A DNA stretch of 38,058 bases, taken from NCBI GenBank assembly GCA_019449555.1, contig JAGRPN010000270.1, positions 1 through 38,058 of the forward strand, given 5' to 3'. The position numbers were made by a program, and so were the translations under genes. Shown here piece after piece: positions 27,391 to 36,646 of the stretch. The notes below the pieces were generated by a model, which did no database searches, had not been told where the DNA came from, and saw nothing but the letters and a program-made list of their open reading frames with translations. The DNA is from Ramlibacter sp. (GTDB lineage: Bacteria; Pseudomonadota; Gammaproteobacteria; Burkholderiales; Burkholderiaceae_C). The stretch's first letter is position 1. Each line of letters starts with the position of its first letter.

Positions 27391-27422
27391 ACTAACATAT
27401 ACAGATCGCCCCGGACTGCCAA
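27391..27422 (-). promoter_or_regulatory. Probable gab operon promoter with overlapping operator repeat
   Basis: On the minus strand TTGGCA (27422-27417) and TATGTT (27399-27394) are separated by 17 bases, a good sigma-70 match. The -10 lies within TCTGTATATGTTAGT (27405-27391), which resembles a second copy near the regulator start (27457-27446). A GabR/MocR protein bound here would cover the -10 region. Confidence 0.55.
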
Positions 27423-27445
27423 AGCACTGTGCAGGTGGCAAGTCC

Positions 27446-27457
27446 ACTACATACAAA
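27446..27457 (-). promoter_or_regulatory. Second operator-like repeat next to the regulator start
   Basis: TTTGTATGTAGT on the minus strand resembles the repeat at 27391-27405, in the same orientation about 50 bases away, and ends six bases before the regulator ATG. GabR/MocR proteins commonly bind such direct repeats and autoregulate. Assignment is inferred from position and similarity. Confidence 0.4.
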
Positions 27458-27462
27458 CCCTG

Positions 27463-28860
27463 ATGTTCGCGCTCGATCCGCAATTGCCCGCCCCCCTGGT
27501 CTCGCAGATCGTGGACGGCTTTCGCAGGCTGATCGAGGACGGCACCTTGCGGGCCGGCGCCAAATTGCCGTCGATCCGGCAATTCGCGCATGCCCACGAG
27601 GTCAGCGTCTACACGGTGGTCGACGCCTACGACCGGCTGGTGGCGCTGGGATTCTTCGCCTCCCGGCCGCACTCCGGCTTTTTCGTCCGCAGCCGCGCTA
27701 CGGGGGCGCTGGCGCAGACCAGCACGCGTGGCAACTACACCTTCGACTCGATGTGGTACATGCGCCGCATCTTCGAGAACCGCGACCTGCGCAGCAAACC
27801 GGGCTGCGGCTGGCTGCCCAACGAGTACCTGTTCGGCGAAGGCTTGAAGCGCAGCTTGCGGGCGCTCGTGGCCGAGGACGTGGACCTGGGCGGCTACGGC
27901 GAACCCAAGGGCTACCCCGAACTGCGGCGGCTGGTGCGCGACCTGATGGCCGAGCACGAGATCGCCGCCACGGCCGAGCAGGTGCTGCTGACCCAGGGCT
28001 CGAGCCAGGCGCTGGATCTGGCGGCGCGCCGGCTGGTCCGCCCGGACGACGCCGTGCTCGTGGACGAACCGGGCTATGCGAACCTGCTCTCGTCGCTGCG
28101 TTTCCTGCGCGCCCGCCTGATCGGCGCGCCGCGCACCCCGCAGGGCTGGGACCTGGAGGTACTCGAAAACCGCATCAAGCAGCACCGCCCCAAGGTGTTC
28201 TTCACCCACCCGCGGCTGCAAAGCCCGACGGCGGCCACGGCGCAGATGGCGCACCTGCACCGCGTGCTGCAGCTGGCGGAGAAGTACGACTTCATCATCG
28301 TGGAGAACGACATCTACGTCGATCTCGATCCCGAGCCGCGCGCGTCGCTGGCCAGCCTCGACCAGCTGCAGCGGGTGGTGTACATCAGCAGCTTTTCCAA
28401 GACGATCTCGCCCAACATCCGGGTTGGGTTCCTGGCCGCGCAGCCCGACCTGCTGGAGGACCTGGCGCAACTCAAGATGCTCTCGGGACTGACGTCCTCG
28501 GAATTCACCGAGCGGCTGGCGTACGGCGCGCTGGTGGACGGCCGCTGGCGCAAACACATCAAGAACGTGCGGGAGCGCCTGGCGCAGGACCACCAGGTCG
28601 CTTCGCAGCAGCTGCTGGAGCTGGGTTTCGAGCTGTTCTGCGAACCCAAGGCCGGCATGTTCCTGTGGGCCCGCCACCCGGGGGTCGCCAGCGCCGCCGA
28701 ACTGTCGTACAAGGCCGCGGAGCAGGACATCATGCTCGGGCCGGGCCACCTGTTCTACACGGACCTGGCACCCAGCCCCTGGATCCGGTTCAACGTAGCG
28801 TTCTGCCAGGACGGCACGGTGATGTCCTTCCTGAAAAACGAGGCCCTGTCCCTCCACTAA
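27463..28860 (+). CDS. GabR/MocR-family transcriptional regulator (GntR HTH + aminotransferase fold)
   Basis: A 465-residue two-domain protein. Residues 1-75 form a GntR winged helix ('[25 protein letters not shown]'-type region, shortened here: 'LPSIRQFA' then '[13 protein letters not shown]'). The rest is a class I aminotransferase fold, with PLP lysine in '[15 protein letters not shown]'. These proteins sense an amino compound through PLP and control a neighbouring gene. Divergent placement from gabT makes GABA or a related compound the likely effector. There is no Shine-Dalgarno before the ATG, so it may be translated from a leaderless or very short-leader mRNA. It activates or represses the gab operon and probably itself. 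Confidence 0.9.
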   Translation: MFALDPQLPAPLVSQIVDGFRRLIEDGTLRAGAKLPSIRQFAHAHEVSVYTVVDAYDRLVALGFFASRPHSGFFVRSRATGALAQTSTRGNYTFDSMWYMRRIFENRDLRSKPGCGWLPNEYLFGEGLKRSLRALVAEDVDLGGYGEPKGYPELRRLVRDLMAEHEIAATAEQVLLTQGSSQALDLAARRLVRPDDAVLVDEPGYANLLSSLRFLRARLIGAPRTPQGWDLEVLENRIKQHRPKVFFTHPRLQSPTAATAQMAHLHRVLQLAEKYDFIIVENDIYVDLDPEPRASLASLDQLQRVVYISSFSKTISPNIRVGFLAAQPDLLEDLAQLKMLSGLTSSEFTERLAYGALVDGRWRKHIKNVRERLAQDHQVASQQLLELGFELFCEPKAGMFLWARHPGVASAAELSYKAAEQDIMLGPGHLFYTDLAPSPWIRFNVAFCQDGTVMSFLKNEALSLH

Positions 28861-28863
28861 AAT

Positions 28864-28879
28864 ACGAGGTTTGCCTCGT
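28864..28879 (+). other. Short hairpin upstream of alaS
   Basis: ACGAGG pairs with CCTCGT around a TTTG loop, four bases after the regulator stop. No T run follows. It could weakly separate the regulator and alaS transcripts or lie in the alaS leader. Confidence 0.25.
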
Positions 28880-28890
28880 GCCGCGCACGC

Positions 28891-28930
28891 ATTGGCGCCC
28901 AGCGGCGCCGATTCGTGCCCAGCGGCGCCC
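28891..28930 (+). repeat. Tandem 20-bp duplication in the alaS leader
   Basis: Positions 28891-28910 and 28911-28930 match at 17 of 20 bases, sharing the core GCCCAGCGGCGCC. The pair ends 18 bases before the alaS ATG. It may be a replication-slippage product or a protein/RNA-binding element. Confidence 0.6.
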
Positions 28931-28948
28931 GTTTCCCGCCAGGAACCC

Positions 28949-31567
28949 ATGACCCAAGCCACCGTCGCCGACATCCGCAAGACTTTCCTGGACTTCTTCG
29001 CGTCCAAGGGGCACACGGTCGTGCCCTCCAGCCCGCTGGTGCCGGTCAACGATCCCACGCTGATGTTCACCAACTCCGGCATGGTGCAGTTCAAGGACGT
29101 GTTCCTCGGCACCGACAAGCGCCCCTACGTGCGCGCCGCCTCGGTGCAGGCGTGCCTGCGCGCCGGCGGCAAGCACAACGACCTGGAGAACGTCGGGTAC
29201 ACGGCGCGGCATCACACTTTTTTCGAGATGCTGGGCAACTGGAGCTTCGGCGACTACTTCAAGCGCGACAGCATCAAGTGGGGCTGGGAATTGCTCACGC
29301 AGGTGTACAAGTTGCCGGCCGACAAGCTCTGGGCCACGGTGTACATCGACGACGACGAGGCGTACGACATCTGGACCAAGGAGATCGGCCTGCCGCCCGA
29401 GCGCGTCGTGCGCATCGGCGACAACAAGGGTGCGAAATACGCGTCCGACAATTTCTGGATGATGGCCGACACCGGCCCCTGCGGCCCCTGCTCGGAAATC
29501 TTCTACGACCACGGGCCCGGGATCCCTGGCGGCCCGCCCGGCTCGCCCGACGCCGAGGGCGACCGCTACATCGAGATCTGGAACCACGTGTTCATGCAGT
29601 TCGACATGCAGCCGGATGGCAGCGTGAAGCCTCTGCCCGCGCCGTGCGTCGATACCGGCATGGGGTTGGAGCGGCTGGCGGCCATCCTGCAGCACGTGCA
29701 CAGCAATTACCAGATCGACCTGTTCGAGCAGTTGATCAAGGCGGCCTCGCGCGAGACCGGCGAGAAGGACCTGGAGAACAACTCGCTCAAGGTCATCGCG
29801 GACCACATCCGCGCCACTGCGTTCCTCGTCAGCGACGGCGTGATCCCTTCCAACGAAGGGCGCGGCTATGTGCAGCGCCGCATCGTGCGACGCGCGATCC
29901 GGCACGGCTACAAGCTCGGCAAGAAGACGCCGTTCTTCCACAAGCTGGTGCCGGACCTGGTGCGGTTGATGGGCGATGCTTATCCCAAACTGCGCGCGGA
30001 CGAAAAGCGCATTGTCGATGTGCTCAAGGCCGAAGAGGAGCGCTTCTTCGAGACGCTGGAGAACGGCATGGAGATTCTCGACGCGGCGCTGGCGGGCGGG
30101 AAGAAAGTCCTGCCCGGTGACGTGGCGTTCAAATTGCACGACACCTACGGCTTTCCGCTTGACCTGACCAACGACGTCTGCCGCGAGCGCGGTGTGACGG
30201 TGGACGAGGCCGGCTTCAACGCCGCCATGGACAAGCAGAAGGCCCAGGGCCGCGCGGCCGGCAAGTTCAAGATGGATCGCGCGCTGGAATACACCGGCGC
30301 GGGCAATGTGTTCACGGGCTACGAAAAGCTGGAAGAGCCGGCCAAGGTGGTGGCCCTGTATGCGGAAGGCCTTGCCGTGAACGAACTGAGGGCCGGGCAA
30401 TCAGGCGTCGTCGTGCTCGACACCACGCCTTTCTATGCCGAGTCGGGCGGCCAGGTGGGGGACGAGGGGGTGATCGAGGCCGCGGGGGCGAAATTCAACG
30501 TCGACGACACGCAGAAGATCAAGTCCGACGTGTTCGGGCACCACGGCGCGCTCGCATCGGGCACGCTCAAGATCGGCGACGAGGTGATCGCGAAGGTAAA
30601 CATGCCAAAGCGCCATGCAACGATGCGCAACCACAGCGTCACGCACCTGATGCACAAGGCGCTGCGCGAGGTGCTGGGCGATCACGTTCAGCAGAAGGGC
30701 TCGCTGGTCGATCCCGACAAGACGCGTTTTGACTTCACGCACAACCAGCCGGTCACCGACGACCAGATCCGCGAGATCGAGCGGCGCGTGAACGCCGAGG
30801 TCCTGGCCAACCGGCAGACCCTGGCCCGGGTGATGGACATCGAGGCGGCCCAGAAGACCGGCGCGGTGATGCTGTTCGGCGAGAAATACGGCGAACGCGT
30901 TCGTGTGCTCGACATCGGTTCGAGCCGCGAACTGTGCGGCGGCACCCACGTGCAGCGCACCGGCGACATCGGCCTGTTCAAGGTGGTGAGCGAAGGCGGC
31001 GTGGCCGCGGGCATCCGCCGGATCGAAGCCGTCACCGGTGCGAATGCGCTGGCGTACGTGCAAGAACTCGAGGCGACGAGCGCCGCGATGAGCGGATATT
31101 TGAAGGCTTCGCGCGGTGAACAACTGACGCGCGTCGCACAAGTGCTGGAGCAGGTGCGCGCGCTGGAAAAAGAAGTCGCGCAGCTCAAAGGCAAGCTAGC
31201 GTCGTCGCAAGGCGATGAACTGGTCGCGCAGGCGGTGGACGTCAAGGGCATCAAGGTGCTCGCCGCGCGGCTGGACGGCGCCGATGCCAAGACCTTGCGC
31301 GATACGATGGACAAGCTCAAGGACAAACTCAAGAGCGCGGCGATCGTGCTGGCCGCCGTCGATGGCGGCAAGGTGCAGATCGCCGCCGGCGTCACGGCGG
31401 ACCGCATGGGCAAAGTGAAAGCCGGCGAGCTGGTGAATTTCGTCGCACAGCAGGTGGGCGGCAAAGGCGGCGGCAAGCCCGACATGGCGATGGCCGGCGG
31501 CACCGACCCGAGCAAATTGCCCGCGGCCCTGCAGTCGGTGCAGGCCTGGGTGGCCGAGCGGGCGTAA
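28949..31567 (+). CDS. alaS: Alanyl-tRNA synthetase
   Basis: An 872-residue class II synthetase, the usual length. Order of parts: aminoacylation core with motif 2 region '[18 protein letters not shown]' near residue 88, '[12 protein letters not shown]' and '[13 protein letters not shown]' in the tRNA-binding region; editing domain with His562 and His566 in '[11 protein letters not shown]' and Cys663/His667 in '[11 protein letters not shown]'; and a C-terminal DHHA1-type domain ending in '[15 protein letters not shown]'. It charges tRNA-Ala and hydrolyses Ser- and Gly-tRNA-Ala. ATG at 28949 has AGGA upstream and matches the expected N-terminus; the open frame continues upstream without conserved features. 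Essential host housekeeping gene. Confidence 0.98.
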   Translation: MTQATVADIRKTFLDFFASKGHTVVPSSPLVPVNDPTLMFTNSGMVQFKDVFLGTDKRPYVRAASVQACLRAGGKHNDLENVGYTARHHTFFEMLGNWSFGDYFKRDSIKWGWELLTQVYKLPADKLWATVYIDDDEAYDIWTKEIGLPPERVVRIGDNKGAKYASDNFWMMADTGPCGPCSEIFYDHGPGIPGGPPGSPDAEGDRYIEIWNHVFMQFDMQPDGSVKPLPAPCVDTGMGLERLAAILQHVHSNYQIDLFEQLIKAASRETGEKDLENNSLKVIADHIRATAFLVSDGVIPSNEGRGYVQRRIVRRAIRHGYKLGKKTPFFHKLVPDLVRLMGDAYPKLRADEKRIVDVLKAEEERFFETLENGMEILDAALAGGKKVLPGDVAFKLHDTYGFPLDLTNDVCRERGVTVDEAGFNAAMDKQKAQGRAAGKFKMDRALEYTGAGNVFTGYEKLEEPAKVVALYAEGLAVNELRAGQSGVVVLDTTPFYAESGGQVGDEGVIEAAGAKFNVDDTQKIKSDVFGHHGALASGTLKIGDEVIAKVNMPKRHATMRNHSVTHLMHKALREVLGDHVQQKGSLVDPDKTRFDFTHNQPVTDDQIREIERRVNAEVLANRQTLARVMDIEAAQKTGAVMLFGEKYGERVRVLDIGSSRELCGGTHVQRTGDIGLFKVVSEGGVAAGIRRIEAVTGANALAYVQELEATSAAMSGYLKASRGEQLTRVAQVLEQVRALEKEVAQLKGKLASSQGDELVAQAVDVKGIKVLAARLDGADAKTLRDTMDKLKDKLKSAAIVLAAVDGGKVQIAAGVTADRMGKVKAGELVNFVAQQVGGKGGGKPDMAMAGGTDPSKLPAALQSVQAWVAERA

Positions 31568-31575
31568 GGTTATTT

Positions 31576-31611
31576 GTCCTGCCCCGGGCCTGATCCGGGG
31601 TCCGGGATGAC
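31576..31611. repeat. GC-rich palindrome between convergent alaS and trmB (REP-like or terminator)
   Basis: CCCCGG (31582-31587) pairs with CCGGGG (31595-31600), and the outer edges GTC...GAC continue the symmetry imperfectly. The right arm, 'GGTCCGGGATGAC', resembles dispersed extragenic palindromes seen in many high-GC proteobacteria. It lies between two converging genes and could serve as a bidirectional terminator, though no long T run flanks it. Confidence 0.5.
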
Positions 31612-31619
31612 AACCTGGT

Positions 31620-32366
31620 TCAGGCTTCCGCGCGTTTGACGAAGACCAGGTCCCACACCCCGTGCCCGAGTTTGATCCCGCGGTTTTCGAACTTGGTCAA
31701 CGGCCGGTAATGCGGGCGTGGCGCATACCCCGCTGCGGAATTCGCGAGCTGCGGCTCCGCGCTCAACACCTCCAGCATCTGCTGCGCATACGGCGCCCAA
31801 TCGGTGGCGCAGTGGAGATAGCCGCCGCTTTGCAATCGCGCGGCGAGCTTTGAGACGAGCGGCGCCTGGATCAGCCGCCGCTTGTTGTGCCGCAATTTGT
31901 GCCAGGGATCGGGGAAGAACACGTGCACGCCCGCCAGGCTGCACTCGGGCAGCATGTGTTCGATGACGTCCACCGCATCGTGCTGGATGATCCTGATGTT
32001 GCCGAGAGCCTGCTCGCCGATGCGCTTGAGCAATGCGCCGACACCGGGGTCGTGCACTTCGCAGCACAGGAAGTTCTTGTCCGGCATGAGACTGGCGATG
32101 TGCGCCGTGGCCTCGCCCATGCCGAAGCCGATTTCGAGGATCACCGGCCCAGCGCGGCCGAACGCCGCCTTCAGGTCCAGTGGACGGGGTTCGTACGGAA
32201 TGACGAACCTTGGCCCCAACTCCTTGAAAGCTTTCGCCTGCCCGGTGGTCATGCGCCCGATGCGGCGCACGTAGCTGCGGATGCCGCGCCGGTGAGCGAC
32301 GGGCCCGGTGTTCGGGACCGGAGCAGGGGAGTCGGACGCTGCAGAAGTGTCGCGGGGTTCAGTCAC
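31620..32366 (-). CDS. trmB: tRNA (guanine-N7-)-methyltransferase
   Basis: A 248-residue SAM-dependent methyltransferase that makes m7G46 in tRNA. The SAM-binding motif '[15 protein letters not shown]' and the tRNA-binding signature '[15 protein letters not shown]' are clear. The N-terminal part ('[16 protein letters not shown]') matches betaproteobacterial TrmB. GTG at 32366 (overlapping the gluQ stop region) gives an N-terminus starting 'MTEPRD', which fits the group; another in-frame GTG at 32387 would add seven residues. It converges with alaS and lies directly downstream of gluQ, another tRNA-modification gene, with which it appears to form an operon. Confidence 0.94.
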   Translation of the reverse strand: MTEPRDTSAASDSPAPVPNTGPVAHRRGIRSYVRRIGRMTTGQAKAFKELGPRFVIPYEPRPLDLKAAFGRAGPVILEIGFGMGEATAHIASLMPDKNFLCCEVHDPGVGALLKRIGEQALGNIRIIQHDAVDVIEHMLPECSLAGVHVFFPDPWHKLRHNKRRLIQAPLVSKLAARLQSGGYLHCATDWAPYAQQMLEVLSAEPQLANSAAGYAPRPHYRPLTKFENRGIKLGHGVWDLVFVKRAEA

Positions 32367-33315
32367 GCGGCAGATTGTAGGAGGCACGCCACTGCGCCTG
32401 CCATGCCGCCAGGGCCTGCGCCACCGTTCCTGCTTGTTCGGTCAAGCCCAGCATGCGCGCCGCGCGGTTGAGCACGCGCAGCGGCTCGTACGTGGGCACC
32501 GCGTGCGCGCCGTTCTGCTTGGAAAGCTTCTCGCCGTTGACCCCCAGGACCAGTGGCGTGTGCAAGTAGCCCGGCGTCGGCAAGCGCAAGGCTCGCTGCA
32601 GCAGGATCTGCCGGGCGGTGTTATCGGCCAGGTCCTCCCCGCGCACGACCTGGGTGATGCCCTGCTGCGCATCGTCGACCACGACGGCCAATTGATAGGC
32701 CCACAGGCCGTCGGCGCGCTTCAGGACGAAGTCGCCCACCTCGCCTTCCACGTCCTGTTGCTGGGGCCCGAGCCGGCGATCCTGCCATCGCACGAGCCCC
32801 GGCTCGACTCGCAATCGCCAGGCTCGCGGCGCACGGCCGCCAACGCCGCTGCGGCAGGTGCCGGGGTAGACCAATTCCGCGTGGCGTTCATGCGGGCGAC
32901 CCTGGGCTGCCAATGCGCGCTCGATGTCCTTGCGGGAACAGGCACAGGGATACGCGCGGCCCTCGTTCACCAGTCGATCGAGCGCTGCCTGGTAAAGCGA
33001 GGCGCGCTGCGATTGCCAGACGGGGGCTTCGTCCGGCACCAGGCTGCAGTCGGCCAGTTGCTGCAGGATCGTTTCGGCTGCGCCGGGAACGCAACGTGGC
33101 GTATCGACGTCTTCGATCCGCACCAGCCATCGGCCGCCGTGGGCGCGCGCGTCGAGCCAGCTGGCCAGCGCCGCGACCAGCGACCCCGGATGCAAAGGCC
33201 CGGTCGGAGAGGGAGCGAACCGGCCAACGTATGTGGCCCCCACGCTTGTCACTTCGTGTACTGCGCTGCCCCCCGAGGGGGCCCTCGCGTCCTGGGGCGG
33301 CCCTGCGACGCTCAT
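32359..33315 (-). CDS. gluQ: Glutamyl-Q tRNA(Asp) synthetase
   Basis: A 318-residue truncated glutamyl-tRNA synthetase paralogue lacking the anticodon-binding domain. It glutamylates queuosine at position 34 of tRNA-Asp. Visible: '[16 protein letters not shown]' with the HIGH-type motif, 'RIEDVDTPR', a Cys-x-Cys zinc site at 'CACSRKD' with a later Cys in 'YPGTCR', and the KMSKS-type '[10 protein letters not shown]'. ATG at 33315 is used although its ribosome site is weak; internal GTG codons at 33261 and 33252 would also keep the whole catalytic domain. The stop codon overlaps the trmB start. The two tRNA-modification genes probably share a transcript with the upstream oxidoreductase. Confidence 0.93.
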   Translation of the reverse strand: MSVAGPPQDARAPSGGSAVHEVTSVGATYVGRFAPSPTGPLHPGSLVAALASWLDARAHGGRWLVRIEDVDTPRCVPGAAETILQQLADCSLVPDEAPVWQSQRASLYQAALDRLVNEGRAYPCACSRKDIERALAAQGRPHERHAELVYPGTCRSGVGGRAPRAWRLRVEPGLVRWQDRRLGPQQQDVEGEVGDFVLKRADGLWAYQLAVVVDDAQQGITQVVRGEDLADNTARQILLQRALRLPTPGYLHTPLVLGVNGEKLSKQNGAHAVPTYEPLRVLNRAARMLGLTEQAGTVAQALAAWQAQWRASYNLPRD

Positions 33316-33331
33316 GCGGCTGCGTTCGCCT

Positions 33332-34396
33332 TCAGTCCCCGTGCACCGCCAGCGCGAGTTCCAGGCCCGAGATGAAAGCGTCTTCCACCCGATGGCCGAG
33401 GCACCAGTCGCCGCAGACGCCCAGCGCGGCGTCGCCGTCCCACAGGTGCGAGCGCCCCAGCGGTGCCTGGGTCTTGGCCCAGCGCCAGCGGTGAACCTGC
33501 GCGAAGGTGGGTTCGGCATGGATGCCGGTCACTTCGCCGAAGGCCTTGAGCAACTTGGCCTGCACGCGGTGTGCGTCGTCGAGCAGGTGTTCCTGCGACC
33601 AGGCGGGGCTGGCCTGCACGGTCCAGCGCTCCACGCCGCCGCGTCCGGGCTTGGACGATTCGCGGGCCAGCCAGGCGATGCGGTGATGCGTGCTCAGCGC
33701 CGCGTTCCACTGCGGACCGAGGTGGGCCAGCGTCGGCTGGACCGCTTGCGGATATGCGAGCATCAGGCTCCAGCAGGGTGCGACGTCCACTTGCGCGATC
33801 TGCTGCGCCAGGCCCGCTGCAATGCCCGACTGGCCCAGCAGGCCGGCGGCCAGCGCGCTCGGCATCGCGAGCAACACGGCGTCGAAACCGGAGAAGACGT
33901 GGACCGAATCCTGCGGCCCGCTGGTCTGCAATTGCCACTGTTCGGGATGCAGGGCATCGCGCTCGATGCGGGTCACGCGCGTCTCCAATTCCACATTGCC
34001 GGCCGCAAGCAGCGGCTGCGCCCAGTGCCGCGCCAATGCATCCATGGTGGGCACGGCGACCCAATGCGGTTCGCTGGCGGGCAAAGCGGCCTCCACGACG
34101 CGGCCGTGGGGATCGAGCACACGCACGGCGGTGGCGCTCCAGGGCTTGCGCAGTTCGGGCGCGAGCGACAGGACCTGCTCGAAGCGCTTGTCACGCACGG
34201 TGAAGTATTGCGAACCGTAGTCGAAGCTGCCGAACGGCGTTTCGCAACTCGCCATCCGGCCGCCGACTCCGACGCTCTTCTCGAACAGCGTGACCTGGTG
34301 CCCGGCCTGGACCAGCGTGCGGGCGCAGGCGAGGCCCGCGATGCCTGCGCCGATCACGGCGATCTTCTTTGGTGGTGTACCCATCTTGCTCATCAT
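33332..34396 (-). CDS. FAD-dependent amine oxidase/renalase-like oxidoreductase
   Basis: A 354-residue flavoprotein. The N-terminal dinucleotide-binding fold '[17 protein letters not shown]' (GxGxxG) is followed by '[10 protein letters not shown]' with the acidic residue that contacts the FAD ribose, and 'GGRMAS'. The C-terminal '[19 protein letters not shown]' is the usual FAD-pyrophosphate contact near the end of this family. Similar proteins are annotated as NAD(P)/FAD-dependent oxidoreductases, some renalase-like; the substrate is unknown. Start at the ATG pair 34396/34393, just after the LysR stop; an ATG at 34417 would overlap the LysR gene. Ends 16 bases before the gluQ start. Confidence 0.85.
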   Translation of the reverse strand: MMSKMGTPPKKIAVIGAGIAGLACARTLVQAGHQVTLFEKSVGVGGRMASCETPFGSFDYGSQYFTVRDKRFEQVLSLAPELRKPWSATAVRVLDPHGRVVEAALPASEPHWVAVPTMDALARHWAQPLLAAGNVELETRVTRIERDALHPEQWQLQTSGPQDSVHVFSGFDAVLLAMPSALAAGLLGQSGIAAGLAQQIAQVDVAPCWSLMLAYPQAVQPTLAHLGPQWNAALSTHHRIAWLARESSKPGRGGVERWTVQASPAWSQEHLLDDAHRVQAKLLKAFGEVTGIHAEPTFAQVHRWRWAKTQAPLGRSHLWDGDAALGVCGDWCLGHRVEDAFISGLELALAVHGD

Positions 34397-34403
34397 TGTC
34401 GCA

Positions 34404-35336
34404 TCACGCCCTGGCATGCTGCTCCATCAGTGCGCGGCGGGTCGCCGGGCTTTCCAGTTGCGCCAGCCACCATTGCAGCGCGCGGCCCGGGCTGGCGCTG
34501 CGCCACGCATAGCTCAGTCGAACCATCCGGCTGCCCCGCTGCACGTCCTTCAGCACGAGCCGCCCGCTCTCCAGGTATGGACGCGCCATCGGTTCGGGCA
34601 CGAAGCCGCCGCCCAGGCCACGCAACTGCGCGTCGAGCTTGGCGCGCATGGTCGACACCGTGAGCACGTCCTGCCCGGCCAGCAACCCGCGGGTGAGGGC
34701 GGGGCCGCGCTGCACCGAATCGGCGACCGCGATCGCACGGTGTTTCTGCAGCAGCTCGTCCTTGAGCGAGCCCTTCACGGCCGTGAGCGGGTGATGCGGC
34801 GCGACGACATACACGAACGCCACTTCGCCCAGGACGCTGCTCTGGATCCCGGCCGAGTTGCCCGGTTCCAGCGCGAGGCCGAGCGCCAGGTCCGCCTGGC
34901 CGGAAGTGAGAGCTTCGAGGGTGCCCGAGAGCGACTCGTCCCGCAGGCGCAGCCGGGTGGTGGGCGCGAGCGTGAAGAAGGCGTCCGCCAGCTCCATCAC
35001 GGTGGACGAGGAAATCACCGTATCCACGGCGATCGTGAGCTGCGACTCCCAGCCGGTGGCGACCCGTTTGACCCGGTTGGCGACGGCGTCGATTTCTAGC
35101 AGCAGGCGGCCGCCCTCGCGCAGCAGCTCGGTGCCGGCCTCGGTCAGGCGCGCCTGCCGCGAACTGCGATCGAACAGCAGCACGTCCAGCGCATCCTCGA
35201 TCTGGCGAATGCGGTAAGTCACCGCGCTCGGCACCACCCCGAGCTCGCGCGCCGCAGCCGCGAAACTGCCCGCCTGGGCCACGGTCTGCAACAGGGCGAG
35301 GGCGTCCGGCGTGAGCACTTCGCGTGCGCTTTGCAT
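34404..35336 (-). CDS. LysR-family transcriptional regulator
   Basis: A 310-residue regulator. The N-terminal winged helix is clear ('LLQTVAQAGSFAAAARELG' then 'SAVTYRIRQIEDALDVLLF'), followed by the linker helix and an effector-binding domain of two periplasmic-binding-like lobes. The closest well-known relative by layout is Escherichia coli YhaJ, a LysR protein beside the pirin-like gene yhaK; here the divergent neighbour is also a pirin. ATG at 35336. It probably controls the pirin/DoxX genes from the operator in the intergenic region and may be autoregulated. Effector unknown; quinones or aromatic aldehydes are a guess from the neighbours. Confidence 0.92.
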   Translation of the reverse strand: MQSAREVLTPDALALLQTVAQAGSFAAAARELGVVPSAVTYRIRQIEDALDVLLFDRSSRQARLTEAGTELLREGGRLLLEIDAVANRVKRVATGWESQLTIAVDTVISSSTVMELADAFFTLAPTTRLRLRDESLSGTLEALTSGQADLALGLALEPGNSAGIQSSVLGEVAFVYVVAPHHPLTAVKGSLKDELLQKHRAIAVADSVQRGPALTRGLLAGQDVLTVSTMRAKLDAQLRGLGGGFVPEPMARPYLESGRLVLKDVQRGSRMVRLSYAWRSASPGRALQWWLAQLESPATRRALMEQHARA

Positions 35337-35354
35337 GGTTGAGCGGTTCTGTCA

Positions 35355-35367
35355 TCAAGTTTTTTGA
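35355..35367. promoter_or_regulatory. LysR-type T-N11-A operator
   Basis: TCAAGTTTTTTGA is a dyad (TCAA/TTGA) with exact T-N11-A spacing, located in the 117-base divergent region between the LysR and pirin genes, 19 bases from the regulator start. A second perfect dyad, TGATG-C-CATCA, follows at 35369-35379. Together they form a plausible recognition and activation site pair. Confidence 0.6.
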
Positions 35368-35453
35368 ATGATGCCATCAAAAACGGGTAGTCGGCCGCCG
35401 GCGTTGGCGCCCCTACATTCGCCTTATCCCAGGCGACTTAGAAACATCACGGC

Positions 35454-36155
35454 ATGATCACCTTGCGCAAATCCCAGGAACGCGGCTATGCCGACCACGG
35501 CTGGCTGAAGTCGTTCCACAGCTTTTCGTTCGCGAATTATTTCGACCCGCAGCACATGGGATTCGGCAACCTGCGCGTGATCAACGAGGACCGCATCGCG
35601 GCCGGCACCGGCTTCGGCCAGCACGGGCATCGCGATATGGAGATCATCAGCTACGTGCTGTCCGGCGAGCTCGCGCACCAGGACACGCTGGGCAACGTGA
35701 AGGGCATCCCACCCGGCGACGTGCAGCGCATGAGCGCGGGCACCGGCGTCCAGCACAGCGAGTTCAATCACGCGAAGGACCAGACCACGCATTTCCTGCA
35801 GATCTGGATCCAGCCCAATGTCACCGGCATTGCGCCGAGTTACGAGCAGAAGACGTTCCCGGAAAGCGGCAAGCGCGGCCGGCTGCAGCTCATCGCTTCG
35901 CCCGACGGCGCGCAAGGGTCCGTCCTGATCCACGCCGATGCGCGCGTCTATGCCGGGCTGTTCGACGGCAGCGAAAGCGTCAGCCTCGCCCTGCCGACCG
36001 CGCGCAAGGGCTATGTCCACGTGGTGCGCGGCGAGCTCGAAGTCAATGGCAAGCGGCTCGTCGCGGGCGACGCGGCCAAGCTGGAGGACGAGGCCGAAGT
36101 TGCCCTGTCCGCCGGCAGACAGGCCGAAATGCTGGTGTTCGACCTCGAAGCCTGA
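35454..36155 (+). CDS. Pirin-family bicupin (YhaK-like)
   Basis: A 233-residue cupin. Metal ligands fall exactly where expected from human pirin: His56 and His58 in 'GQHGHRDMEI', His100 and Glu102 in 'TGVQHSEFN'. The N-terminal 'ERGYADHGWLKSFHSFSF' is the pirin/YhaK signature. Such proteins have quercetin 2,3-dioxygenase activity in some cases and respond to oxidative stress in others; the natural substrate is not known. It is divergent from the LysR gene and is followed by a DoxX gene 36 bases on and a second pirin gene. No strong Shine-Dalgarno precedes the ATG. Confidence 0.92.
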   Translation: MITLRKSQERGYADHGWLKSFHSFSFANYFDPQHMGFGNLRVINEDRIAAGTGFGQHGHRDMEIISYVLSGELAHQDTLGNVKGIPPGDVQRMSAGTGVQHSEFNHAKDQTTHFLQIWIQPNVTGIAPSYEQKTFPESGKRGRLQLIASPDGAQGSVLIHADARVYAGLFDGSESVSLALPTARKGYVHVVRGELEVNGKRLVAGDAAKLEDEAEVALSAGRQAEMLVFDLEA

Positions 36156-36191
36156 ACGCGTTTTCTTTCTTCAACACTCAAGGAGTTTTCC

Positions 36192-36611
36192 ATGTCATCG
36201 ACCTCATCCACCCAAACCACGATTCCGCTGGTGGGCCGCGCATTGCTCGCGCTGCTGTTCATTCCAGCCGGCTGGGCGAAGATCGCCGGCTTCTCGGGCG
36301 TGGTGGGCTATATCGCGTCGAAGGGTGTCCCGCTCCCGGAACTCGCGGCGGCCATTGCGATCGCGGCCGAGCTCGGTCTCGGCTTGCTGCTGCTGTTCGG
36401 GCTGAAGGCCCGGTGGGCGGCGCTCGGTCTGGCCGTCTTCGTGGGCGTCATCACCCCGATCTTCCATAATTTCTGGTCCGCGCCCGCGGCGCAGCAGATG
36501 ATGCAGCAGCAGGCTTTCTACAAGAACGTCGCGGTGCTCGGCGGCTTGTTGGTCCTGTTCGCGTTCGGCCCGGGCGGCTGGAGCGTGGATGCCAAGCGCG
36601 GCGACGCCTGA
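36192..36611 (+). CDS. DoxX-family membrane protein
   Basis: A 139-residue protein with about four hydrophobic helices. 'VGRALLALLFIPAGWAKIAGF' is the DoxX opening (shown here in two parts: 'VGRALLALLFIPAGW' then 'AKIAGF'), and 'AELGLGLLLLFGLKARWAA' and 'FHNFW' are later conserved parts. DoxX proteins are inner-membrane proteins linked to thiosulfate/quinone oxidation or to redox stress complexes. AAGGAG six bases before the ATG is a strong ribosome site. It lies between two pirin genes, apparently in one operon, suggesting a redox or quinone-related job. Confidence 0.9.
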   Translation: MSSTSSTQTTIPLVGRALLALLFIPAGWAKIAGFSGVVGYIASKGVPLPELAAAIAIAAELGLGLLLLFGLKARWAALGLAVFVGVITPIFHNFWSAPAAQQMMQQQAFYKNVAVLGGLLVLFAFGPGGWSVDAKRGDA

Positions 36612-36646
36612 TCGCGCGCTGCAACGCGAGCCGCAAAGGGCGTCCA

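Noticed and set aside
27355-30400. Long minus-strand open frames opposite the GabR/MocR regulator and alaS
   Set aside because: Both plus-strand genes have unmistakable motifs; the antisense frames have none and result from GC-rich third positions.
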